Below are positions 1 to 7,093 of a stretch of 64,000 nucleotides of DNA, in pieces. The notes under the pieces are model-generated. The model was not told the DNA's origin, made no database searches, and saw only the letters and a list, made by a program, of their open reading frames with translations. The stretch's first letter is position 1. Each line of letters opens with the position of its first letter. This stretch comes from an uncultured Bacteroidales bacterium (GTDB lineage Bacteria > Bacteroidota > Bacteroidia > Bacteroidales > WCHB1-69), in assembly GCA_934699095.1 (NCBI GenBank), contig CAKUVI010000002.1, positions 186,001 to 250,000 of the forward strand, given 5' to 3'. The translations under genes were made by a program, and so were the position numbers.

Positions 1-204
1 ATAAAGGTCCGTGATCTGGGGCTTAAATTCTGTCGCGTCAATATCGTGTCCACGACAATAGACAAAAAATATGGGCGAGCACAACATGAAGCCGCCCCCG
101 GTCTTTATGTGCTAACCCATAGCAGCACGATGGACAAAAAGAAAATGCTGGATAAAATAAACAAGGAACTCAATATGGGCTGGACGGTAGAGATTGTGAA
201 GTGA
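1..204 (+). CDS. 3' end of an unidentified protein (truncated by window edge)
   Basis: An open frame runs from the first base to a TGA at 202-204 and gives the last 67 residues of a protein whose start lies outside the window. The tail contains a short hydrophobic stretch (GLYVLTH) and a Lys-rich helix (MDKKKMLDKINKEL), and it ends in WTVEIVK. I do not recognise the family. It converges on the minus-strand DUF1905 gene, with about 90 bases between them. The frame could be non-coding by chance, but 67 open codons with ordinary composition right up to the edge favour a real gene. Confidence 0.5.
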   Translation: MKVRDLGLKFCRVNIVSTTIDKKYGRAQHEAAPGLYVLTHSSTMDKKKMLDKINKELNMGWTVEIVK

Positions 205-294
205 AAGGTGTTAAGACGGTAGAAACCTCAAAACAACGCCATTTTTTGATCCCACTATATCTCCCATAATGATAATGCTTGGTCACAAAATCAG

Positions 295-561
295 TCACAT
301 ATCCGCCTCAAACGTCACGTGAACCGTGTCGCCGAAACTCTTTCCGATTTGCTTGCGGATGTCTTTGCGGATGCCGATGATGAAACAGGGAGTGCCCATC
401 TTGACTATCTGGCCGTTGTAAGGCACCCCGTCGAATGTGGCATGTACTTTCAGGCGTCCTTTGCCAAACATGGCCTTGATGTCGAATGGGACTTCCACAT
501 ATGCTGCGTCCATGTTCTCGTTCTGAATAATTATCGCGTCAAATTCCAATTGTCCTTTCAT
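295..561 (-). CDS. DUF1905 domain protein, 88 aa
   Basis: This is a small single-domain protein matching the DUF1905 pattern: an N-terminal FDAIIIQ strand, then YVEVPFDIKAMFGKGRLKV, DGVPYNG, and a C-terminal block GIRKDIRKQIGKSFGDTV. The family is a small beta-barrel of unknown function, often fused to or beside YdeI/OmdA-like domains. The start at 561 is chosen because the domain begins there and because the ATG overlaps the TGA of the upstream lipoprotein gene (ATGA, 558-561), which indicates translational coupling. A longer frame reaching 702 only adds residues antisense-like to the lipoprotein and is not used. No catalytic residues can be assigned. Confidence 0.8.
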   Translation of the reverse strand: MKGQLEFDAIIIQNENMDAAYVEVPFDIKAMFGKGRLKVHATFDGVPYNGQIVKMGTPCFIIGIRKDIRKQIGKSFGDTVHVTFEADM

Positions 562-1727
562 TGTTGCTCGGTAAAAACAAGATAGTAAGCGTCGGCAGGG
601 TCTCCGACTCCAACGCTCGGTGTGTATAGGTAAACGGCCACCTTCTTCGAGGAATTTGCATAATAATGTTGGAACTCTTTCTGCTTGGAAACGCTTTTCC
701 AAATGTATTTCAGCTCCTCATCATCAGTGACGGTCTCGTAATGGCCGCCGTCATTAATGTAGGCGAAACGGCTTTGTCCGGGGTAGGGGAGCCCGGCATC
801 CATTGGCAGTCCAGCTCGGAAATGGTCAGGGAAATTCAACGCACCGCATCCGCTCCACACGATCGACCCGTCCATCAGAAGATTGTCGGTGTTGCGATAG
901 TACAACTTTATGTATCCGAAATCCGAAGGCGCGTGATAATCCGAAACAAAGGGTATTTCGTCGCCTTTGTTAAGCTTGTCTGTGACTTTCAATGCATAGA
1001 AACCTTTATAGCGAAATGTCAGGTAGTCAACTTTGGAAATCAGGATATGCTTGTCAAGGTCTTGCTGTTGCAGATCGCTTTCTGTAAAATCGTTTGATGG
1101 TTGGCCGGCAAGATGGTTGATGATTTGCATATAAACGCCATTCAGACTTGGCATCAACACTAGACTGTATCTGTTGGCGTAGCTGTCGTTTCCCCAAAAT
1201 GAGGCTGACATGCCTCCGGCGTATGGAACAGGAGCGAGGGCGGCGAGGAACTCCTCTGAAGTGTTGAAGTATTGGTAGCCGTTTCCCCACCCATAGCTCA
1301 GACTGAAATATTTCCTGACCAAATTGGTGTACGACACTGAGTTGACTATTTCTCCCATCCATTGAACAAAACCTTGTTTCAAGGTGTCAAAGTCGTTTTC
1401 TCTGAGTGTCATCTCAACATTAGACATGGAGTGTATTTTCACCTCTTTTGTGAGTCCGTTCTCTGTTTTTAAGAACTTGCCGCCATCTCCAGCCGCAAAA
1501 CCGTGCTCGGTTAAAAGGGTTGTTATTTCCGAAAAAGACTTGCCTAAGCAGACCTTGAGCAGAGTGAAGTCGTTTATGACAGGTTCCTGCACTTCGGGCG
1601 CGTATGTGATGGGCTGCGGTGTGGATGGCAGTGGATCTATGGGCTCGCGATGACAAGCCGAAAGACATAAAAACATAATAAAAACGGCAGTCAGTAAGAC
1701 CGTTGGCAAAAAGTTTCTGTTGTTCAT
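558..1727 (-). CDS. predicted lipoprotein of unknown function, 389 aa
   Basis: The N-terminus is a type II signal peptide: a hydrophobic stretch at about residues 7-22 and a lipobox LSAC with the lipidated Cys at 25, followed by a Pro-rich spacer (residues 28-45). The remaining 340 residues look like a soluble globular domain rich in Tyr, Asn and Trp. I recognise no family. In Bacteroidota such a protein would sit in the inner or outer membrane facing the periplasm or the surface. Its stop overlaps the start of the DUF1905 gene by 4 bp, so the two are probably one transcription unit. A TATTTTTG promoter-like box lies about 150 bp upstream. Confidence 0.7.
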   Translation of the reverse strand: MNNRNFLPTVLLTAVFIMFLCLSACHREPIDPLPSTPQPITYAPEVQEPVINDFTLLKVCLGKSFSEITTLLTEHGFAAGDGGKFLKTENGLTKEVKIHSMSNVEMTLRENDFDTLKQGFVQWMGEIVNSVSYTNLVRKYFSLSYGWGNGYQYFNTSEEFLAALAPVPYAGGMSASFWGNDSYANRYSLVLMPSLNGVYMQIINHLAGQPSNDFTESDLQQQDLDKHILISKVDYLTFRYKGFYALKVTDKLNKGDEIPFVSDYHAPSDFGYIKLYYRNTDNLLMDGSIVWSGCGALNFPDHFRAGLPMDAGLPYPGQSRFAYINDGGHYETVTDDEELKYIWKSVSKQKEFQHYYANSSKKVAVYLYTPSVGVGDPADAYYLVFTEQQ

Positions 1728-1873
1728 AATGATGTGTTTTGTTTAATCCTGTATAAAACTTCAATTTCAAACCGTTTATTGATTTGCATGCCCTAATAGC
1801 TTGTTTGTTGTTTAATCATTCATCTTTTTACATCGGAATCAAAACAGGCAAGAAGGAACTGCAAATCAGGTTT

Positions 1874-1881
1874 CAAAAATA
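1874..1881 (-). promoter_or_regulatory. possible -7 box (TATTTTTG) for the lipoprotein-DUF1905 unit
   Basis: The minus strand reads TATTTTTG, which matches the Bacteroidota TAnnTTTG -7 consensus. It lies about 147 bp upstream of the lipoprotein start, longer than usual, and the surroundings are AT-rich, so a chance match is possible. Confidence 0.3.
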
Positions 1882-2090
1882 CAAATTATATTCATTATAA
1901 TCGGCGACTTCAATTATTTTCTCATAGACATAATTGTTTTATGAATTGCTTCAAAAAAATATCATCTTACACCAAATTTCTATATACTGTAGTTTGTCGT
2001 AGGGGAGAATGTTAGATCTTATGCGATATGAAATTATAGGATTATAACTTAAACCTGCGATTAAATGCAGCAAATATTTTCATTCAATTA

Positions 2091-2164
2091 ATCCCCGTCA
2101 GGGGTAAAAGCCAGGTAGAACGTGAAAGATTTCCCGTCAAAAAATCAATCCCCTTCAGGGGATT
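2091..2164. repeat. cluster of CCCCKTCAGGGG hairpin motifs
   Basis: Two related palindromes are visible. CCCC-GTCA-GGGG lies at 2093-2104, and AATCCCC-TTCA-GGGGATT with a perfect 7-bp stem lies at 2147-2164. A half-copy (CCCGTCA) lies between them at 2133-2139. They stand out as the only GC-rich elements in an AT-rich gap. They may be REP-like elements, protein-binding sites or RNA hairpins in a leader; the sequence alone does not decide. Confidence 0.45.
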
Positions 2165-2344
2165 CACAATTAACGAATAAGTTTCCTGTATGGTAATCTG
2201 CCTGCTGCACAAAAACATAGGATTTTATCTCACAGTATAAAAAAAATTAATTCATCTGATAGATTGCCATACACATGGCTCTATATAGAGTTGTAAATAC
2301 AATGGTAATTCACAAAAATTAGTAACAAATAAATTTCAAAACAG

Positions 2345-3091
2345 ATGAAAAACACAATTAAAATCCTCAGCATGATGGTGATTACAGCAGGTCTTTTGTT
2401 CACCCAGCCCGTATCTGCCCAAACCGACAAACAGCAGAAGAAAGAGAACAAGGAGCTCAAGAAAGACCAAAAAGAGATACGAAATGCCGTGTATCAGAAA
2501 TCGGAGAAGATGGCCGTAAAAGAGGCCAAGAAATTGGAAAAGGCCGGATGGAAGACAATGGGACTGCCAATAGCCAAACAGCTCGACGAGACATGGCTCA
2601 AGATGTACGACCGCGACGCTTCCGGCTATCCGCGCTACATGTGGGCGCAGGAGATGGCTACAGGCAATTCCTTTGCGGCAGCTCAATCCCAGGCCGACAA
2701 TGTGGCAAAACTTAGAATCGCATCGCAAGTGAGCAGCAGCGTGGCTGCCATCACCGACATTGCTCTGGCAAACCAAGAGATTAACGCAAAAGAAGCGGCT
2801 TCAATCACCAAGACTGTTGAAAACGCAAAAGTACTTGTGTCTCAAAAACTTGGACGTACATTCAAGACAATGGAGATATATCAGGAACTGAGCAACAACA
2901 ACTATAGGATCAGGGTGACCATGTTCTACGACATGAAAGCCGCAGTCACGATAGCTCGAGAGGTGATGCTGGAAGAACTTAAAAAAGATTCTGATGTGAA
3001 CAAAGCCCAACTGGAAAAAATCATGGTATTGGACAAGATGATGGACCAAGTTGCTAAAGACATGCCTCAATATGACGAAATAGCAGAGTGA
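2345..3091 (+). CDS. secreted protein, LPP20-like, 248 aa
   Basis: A Sec signal peptide covers about residues 1-25, ending VSAQ. A highly charged helical stretch follows (residues 27-65, many Lys, Glu and Gln). The central part (YMWAQEMATGNSFAAAQSQA, then KLRIASQVSS, then YRIRVTMFYD) resembles the LPP20-type domain found in bacterial envelope lipoproteins, in which a helix packs on a small sheet. That family assignment is tentative; the export is clear. The next gene downstream also encodes a secreted protein, but a terminator-like hairpin at 3118-3155 separates them. A periplasmic or outer-membrane-associated role is likely and the function is unknown. Confidence 0.65.
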   Translation: MKNTIKILSMMVITAGLLFTQPVSAQTDKQQKKENKELKKDQKEIRNAVYQKSEKMAVKEAKKLEKAGWKTMGLPIAKQLDETWLKMYDRDASGYPRYMWAQEMATGNSFAAAQSQADNVAKLRIASQVSSSVAAITDIALANQEINAKEAASITKTVENAKVLVSQKLGRTFKTMEIYQELSNNNYRIRVTMFYDMKAAVTIAREVMLEELKKDSDVNKAQLEKIMVLDKMMDQVAKDMPQYDEIAE

Positions 3092-3117
3092 TTATCTTAA
3101 AATTAACAATTTCAGCA

Positions 3118-3155
3118 AACAAGTCCTTCGCTGAGCAAAAGCAAGGACTTGTTTT
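3118..3155 (+). terminator. rho-independent terminator after the LPP20-like gene
   Basis: A perfect 11-bp inverted repeat (AACAAGTCCTT and AAGGACTTGTT) is separated by a 14-base loop and followed by TTTTC. It lies 27 bases after the stop at 3091. The short T-tract makes it a moderate terminator. Confidence 0.65.
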
Positions 3156-3169
3156 CAAAATAACAATTC

Positions 3170-3853
3170 ATGAAAAGATTTTTGACCATAATACTTGTTG
3201 CAGGACTCTATTGTTGTGCTTTAGGTCAGAATTTTGAAGACGCATTTGGGAAATTTGAACAAAACAACCAAAAATCGTTCAACAATTTTACTGACAGCAT
3301 AAACAAGGCTTTCGCAAAATCTATGGTAGCTAATATCGAGACTTTTTCTTGCGAAGTGCCTAAAATCAAAGACCAGAAACCAAAGCCGGAAAACAACCCC
3401 AGATACCCAGGTGAACCGCAGCAAGTCAGGCCAGACTTACCCAAGCCGGAACTTCCTAAAAATGATGAGCCCGAACTCCCTGAAGAGAATGAAACACAGT
3501 CTCAAAAACCAGAAAATAACAATCCAAATCACTGGGCCATATATAATCTCGTAAAACGCTTTGCGGGAGAAACATACGAAACCGGATATGACGAACAGGT
3601 TGTGATGACAGTCTTTTTGCTGAACCAGCTCGGTGTTGAATCAGAAATCGGCTATGCCAACGACCATCTTTTCTGCCTGCTGAATATAAGTCAACAGCTG
3701 TATGGCATCTCTTTCGTAGATATAAAAGGCAAAAGACACTATACTTTCGAATTGAATCCCAAGTTACAGGGCAAAGGCGAAAATCCAATGTTCCGTACCT
3801 ACGATGTGTCCTTTCCTTTGCCTACAAACAGCATCGACATGGAATGTATGTAA
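3170..3853 (+). CDS. secreted protein with Pro-rich linker, 227 aa
   Basis: The signal peptide spans residues 1-19 (cleavage near ALGQ). An Asn/Phe-rich segment follows (residues 20-55), then a Pro/Lys/Glu-rich linker (about 65-120) typical of extended periplasmic spacers, then a compact C-terminal domain of about 105 residues. The C-terminal segment has the order DEQVVMTVFLLNQLG, IGYANDHLFCLLN, YGISFVDIKGKRHYTFEL. It is reminiscent of transglutaminase-like domains of Bacteroidetes, but a full Cys-His-Asp triad is not evident, so no activity is assigned. It sits 14 bases after the terminator of the previous secreted-protein gene and converges on the cassette ending at 4042. Confidence 0.6.
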   Translation: MKRFLTIILVAGLYCCALGQNFEDAFGKFEQNNQKSFNNFTDSINKAFAKSMVANIETFSCEVPKIKDQKPKPENNPRYPGEPQQVRPDLPKPELPKNDEPELPEENETQSQKPENNNPNHWAIYNLVKRFAGETYETGYDEQVVMTVFLLNQLGVESEIGYANDHLFCLLNISQQLYGISFVDIKGKRHYTFELNPKLQGKGENPMFRTYDVSFPLPTNSIDMECM

Positions 3854-4041
3854 ACCTTTGCTTGCATGTGAAAATTCGGCTGAGAAACAAGAGAACATTT
3901 GCGTGAACATGAGCATGATAGAGCTTTTGCGACCCTACATACATCGGTGCTCCTATAGTCACCGAAATGCCGGGATTTAGACCCGAAGAACGGACTTTGA
4001 TCCAGCTATCAGGGATGAAACGATGATATTTAGTCCTCTTG

Positions 4042-5250
4042 TTATCTCTTCCGCAGATCCTGCATCCTGACGTATCCGCCATCGGTAAGGGCGTACCCAT
4101 CGCGCTGCTTGTAAACGGTCACCGTCTGTCCGTCATTGTAGTAACAATCTGTTCGCTTGTACTGACTCCCGCATCGGTAATAGCAATATGCTATCGAACT
4201 TAAAAATCCATATACTTCGTATGTTTCTACTGCAGGTGTTGTGGTCCTTTGCGACTCCAAGTTGCTAACCCTGTTTCTGTAATAGAGAACATCTCTGTTC
4301 AAGTTGTTTATCTCTCTTACCTTGTTTTCTATCTCCTGATTCAAATTAGAAACTCGACGCGTTAACACATCAGCTTGCTCGCGTGCTGCCTGAAAGTTTC
4401 TGGTCGTGATTGCTAATGTCTGACTGAGAGCAGCAGTGTCTTTTTCTAATGCCATATTTCTGGCCTCTAAAGTGTTGTTCGTTTTCTTCAATTCTTCAAT
4501 TTTCTTGCTCTTTTGGTCTGACGAGCTCATCACTCCAATTATTGCAATTGCCGCCAGGGCTAAGAAGCCGCCTAATATGGATACTGTCAATGTCTGTTTT
4601 TTTGCGCGTGTCAACCTGTTTACCTCCTCGCGTAGTCTTTCATTCTCCTCATGACTTTTGCGCAATTTGCTCGCAGCTGTGTTGAGTGAAACAGATTGTA
4701 TGTTGCTGGTAACGTACACTGTGCTGTAGCTGTTTACGGCCTCGTTGATCTCAGAGTCGTCGCCCAATTTTATCGTCTTGCTTTCGGTTTGGCTCCCGCC
4801 GTAGTCCAATGGCGGCAAATCGCTGAAGACCAGACTCGAACTGTTGATTAGATCGCTTAGCTCTTTTTTCATCCAGTCTATCACAGTGATTTTTTTGTAC
4901 AACTCATCGGTGCGGGTGACTATTTCTCCTTTTTCCGATATTTCAACGATGTCACCGTTCTGTATCCATCTTGAAATTTCCGTTGCACATAGTTTGTTGA
5001 GTTCTCCTACAGAATCACATTTTATCCCGTTCCAGCAGAAACAGACGCCTATGTACTTGTCAGTGTCTGTCAATCTTTTCGTGAACATATAGTACATCAG
5101 TGAGTCTCTCCTGTGAATGGTCATCAAGGTGCCTTCCCGACTATGCTCCGCAAACATCTCAAACATTTCATGCGTGTAGTCGTCAGGATATTGGGAATAG
5201 CCCGAAGCGAATTTTCCAAAAATGTAGATTGTTGAGTTTATGGCTGTCAT
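4042..5250 (-). CDS. cassette gene 5: coiled-coil single-TM protein with C-terminal SH3-like domain, 402 aa
   Basis: Domain order: an N-terminal globular region (residues 1-190), a charged helix (195-217), one membrane segment (about 221-241, preceded by RAKK so the N-side is probably cytoplasmic), a long heptad-rich coiled coil (about 248-345), and a small C-terminal beta domain (about 352-402) resembling a bacterial SH3 fold. The N-terminal region shares a pattern with cassette gene 3: MYYMFTKR then YIGVCF here, IYYTYIRG then YFGITF there. The start overlaps the stop of the protease gene by 4 bp (ATGA), so it is the last gene of the operon. The predicted topology puts the coiled coil and SH3-like domain in the periplasm, where they could bind peptidoglycan or a partner. 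Function unknown. Confidence 0.75.
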   Translation of the reverse strand: MTAINSTIYIFGKFASGYSQYPDDYTHEMFEMFAEHSREGTLMTIHRRDSLMYYMFTKRLTDTDKYIGVCFCWNGIKCDSVGELNKLCATEISRWIQNGDIVEISEKGEIVTRTDELYKKITVIDWMKKELSDLINSSSLVFSDLPPLDYGGSQTESKTIKLGDDSEINEAVNSYSTVYVTSNIQSVSLNTAASKLRKSHEENERLREEVNRLTRAKKQTLTVSILGGFLALAAIAIIGVMSSSDQKSKKIEELKKTNNTLEARNMALEKDTAALSQTLAITTRNFQAAREQADVLTRRVSNLNQEIENKVREINNLNRDVLYYRNRVSNLESQRTTTPAVETYEVYGFLSSIAYCYYRCGSQYKRTDCYYNDGQTVTVYKQRDGYALTDGGYVRMQDLRKR

Positions 5251-5762
5251 TTTAATTTGAATTCCACGGTTTTATCATAATTGTTAACATGAATCGACTC
5301 CACTTCGTCCAAAACGCCATTGCCAAGAAGTATCGGCACGTTAGGGTTATCGCTTACGGTAGCCTTCACATTGTGGCATACAAGATCTCCAATTCGAACC
5401 TCCTTCAAATTGATAACCATATTTTCCATAATGCTTCCATCGGCAATTTGCGAATATTGATATCCTTCTATGTCTTCAGCTGAAAGATGGCCCTGTTTTG
5501 CAAGTACATATACTTCTAACACCGAGATGTGCATTCCCGAACAGCCTGTGTCAAGAATCATCGGAAAAGCTGCACAGCTGTTGATTTCCACCTGCACTGT
5601 TTTAACTCCATATACTTCCTTGAACGGCACAGATACAACATCTGACTCGACAGTAGTCTCTGAACTGTCGTAATATGGTACATGGTATTCTTTATTCTTA
5701 CAACTACACGCCAGGCATATTAACAGCGAAATAACGAATAATGATTTTGCTGAATTCCTCAT
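5247..5762 (-). CDS. cassette gene 4: retropepsin-like (clan AA) aspartyl protease, probable lipoprotein, 171 aa
   Basis: A hydrophobic N-terminus (residues 7-18) ends in Cys-rich ACSC, suggesting lipid attachment at Cys19 or Cys21 although the lipobox is imperfect. The catalytic motif of clan AA proteases is plain: MILDTGCSGMHIS with the DTG at 71-73. It is followed by a flap-like segment and the family's second hydrophobic signature VPILLGNGVLDEV near the end. Proteins of this size carry one Asp and act as homodimers. Export implies action on periplasmic or membrane-anchored proteins; the two TM proteins beside it are obvious candidate substrates (inference). It lies 2 bp after cassette gene 3 and overlaps cassette gene 5 by 4 bp. 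Confidence 0.8.
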   Translation of the reverse strand: MRNSAKSLFVISLLICLACSCKNKEYHVPYYDSSETTVESDVVSVPFKEVYGVKTVQVEINSCAAFPMILDTGCSGMHISVLEVYVLAKQGHLSAEDIEGYQYSQIADGSIMENMVINLKEVRIGDLVCHNVKATVSDNPNVPILLGNGVLDEVESIHVNNYDKTVEFKLK

Positions 5763-5764
5763 TT

Positions 5765-7090
5765 TTAATCTGTTTGTTGCGTACCTAAATTATTGTTTTC
5801 TTTTTCTGCTGATGCTTTTTTGTCAGATATTGCATCTTTTTTGTCTTTGTTTTTGTTTTTCTTTTTTGAATTAACTTTTTTATCTTCTGAATTATCTTTT
5901 GTTTCTGCTTTGTCTTCCCTTTCACTCTTCTTTTCAACGCTTGATTCAGAGTTCTTCACATTCTCTGTGCCGCCTTTTTTTTGAACATTGCTCTTCTCTT
6001 TTTCCTCTGGTTCTGATTTGGGCTCCACTGTTGCTTCGGTCGTGGCGTTCGCTTCTTTTCCTGATTTCTGAGATGAGCTTGGTATATGTTTGTGACAAAA
6101 AACTCCGACAATTATCCCAAAGATGATTGAAATCAATATCACCAAAAATCTTTTTTTGATTTCCGATGGTGGATTTGTCGGAGTCGTTGTTCCATCCGGC
6201 ATTTTTGTCGGGTTGCCGCCTCCGTCTTTTTCGTCGCTGAGCATTTTTTTCAGTGTCTCGGTCTGGCTTGCACTCTCGTTGTACAGGTTTTGAAGAGAAT
6301 TCACGAGGTCTTTTTTTTTTGATAGTTTTCGGATTTTTCTTTCATAGTCGCTCTTGAGGTCTGCTGCCATATTTTTGGTTGTGCTTAGCTCGCCTTGAAG
6401 GCGCTTGATTTCATCTGACAGTTTGTGTATTTCTGATTCCTTCGATGCAATCTCATTCTCTTTGGCGGTAATTTTCCTCTGCAAAATGTCGGTCGTTGAA
6501 CGCAAAGTCGGATGTTCTGGCGATATCAATACTTTATTAGATGCTTCTAACTGGGAGAAGAAATCTTTGGAGTCAACATCGTAAGTGTTAAAAGTCGGTA
6601 TGTTAGAGTTTACTGTTCCTTTTTTTGATTTGCCAAAGTCATATTTCCCGAACCTGAAATCTTCTCTGTTTTTCTTGATTGTCTCTAAAATGATGTTTTC
6701 ATACCTGTTTAAGACAGAATACTCTTCAAACGACTCTTTTGCATATTTTAAATTCTTCCCTGTTTTTACAAAGAGTTCCTTTTCCGCCTTTTCTTTAAAG
6801 AAATTGTCGAAAAAGGAAAACAGATTGCCGATGTTTTGACTCAGCGAGTCGGTAGAAAAAGTGATGCCGAAGTATGAATTGTCACGGTTGATATTGCTTA
6901 TGATATTGCCGCGGATGTAAGTGTAGTATATACGCTCGTGCCCCGGCACTATCTCCACAAAAAAAGATATGTCTCTCCTTGTAAAAGTCGCGTCGTAGAA
7001 CTTCTCGCAATAGCCTTTTTCTTTCTCGGTTATGTTGTCGGGTTTGATTTCCCGACCTCTCGTTACGCCATGAATCAGTATTCTTTCCAT
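5765..7090 (-). CDS. cassette gene 3: coiled-coil single-TM protein with Lys/Glu-rich tail, 441 aa
   Basis: Residues 1-195 form a globular N-terminal region with alternating strand-like and helical segments (FFVEIV, IYYTYIRG, YFGITF). A coiled coil follows (about 203-262), then a Gly/Pro/Thr linker, one membrane segment (about 314-332, preceded by KKR), and a low-complexity tail of about 100 residues made mainly of Lys, Glu, Ser and Asn. The architecture parallels cassette gene 5. It lies 3 bp after the GTPase gene. A run of ten A residues on the coding strand (6311-6320, encoding part of SKKKD) is a potential slippage site. Codon use is more AT-rich than in neighbouring core genes. No known family is recognised. 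Confidence 0.75.
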   Translation of the reverse strand: MERILIHGVTRGREIKPDNITEKEKGYCEKFYDATFTRRDISFFVEIVPGHERIYYTYIRGNIISNINRDNSYFGITFSTDSLSQNIGNLFSFFDNFFKEKAEKELFVKTGKNLKYAKESFEEYSVLNRYENIILETIKKNREDFRFGKYDFGKSKKGTVNSNIPTFNTYDVDSKDFFSQLEASNKVLISPEHPTLRSTTDILQRKITAKENEIASKESEIHKLSDEIKRLQGELSTTKNMAADLKSDYERKIRKLSKKKDLVNSLQNLYNESASQTETLKKMLSDEKDGGGNPTKMPDGTTTPTNPPSEIKKRFLVILISIIFGIIVGVFCHKHIPSSSQKSGKEANATTEATVEPKSEPEEKEKSNVQKKGGTENVKNSESSVEKKSEREDKAETKDNSEDKKVNSKKKNKNKDKKDAISDKKASAEKENNNLGTQQTD

Positions 7091-7093
7091 CTT

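Larger units (their letters stand above)
1728..2344. other. 617-bp intergenic region, AT-rich, with short GC hairpins
   Basis: No convincing open frame is present on either strand. The region separates the divergent lipoprotein and secreted-protein genes, so it must hold both promoters. Its only notable structure is a group of CCCC-(G/T)TCA-GGGG motifs at 2091-2164, listed separately. The rest is AT-rich. Confidence 0.6.

Noticed and set aside
2091..2164. CRISPR array
   Set aside because: Only two to three short palindromic motifs are present, with irregular spacing, no constant repeat of 23-50 bp and no cas genes nearby.
3822..4100. Minus-strand open frame of 92 codons between the secreted protein and the cassette
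   Set aside because: It overlaps both neighbours' coding ends, has no family-like features and no promoter, and is better explained as a shadow frame.
5247..5762. Remnant of a retroelement gag-pol
   Set aside because: The DTG protease has an export signal and sits in a tight bacterial operon; no reverse transcriptase, RNase H or integrase is nearby.
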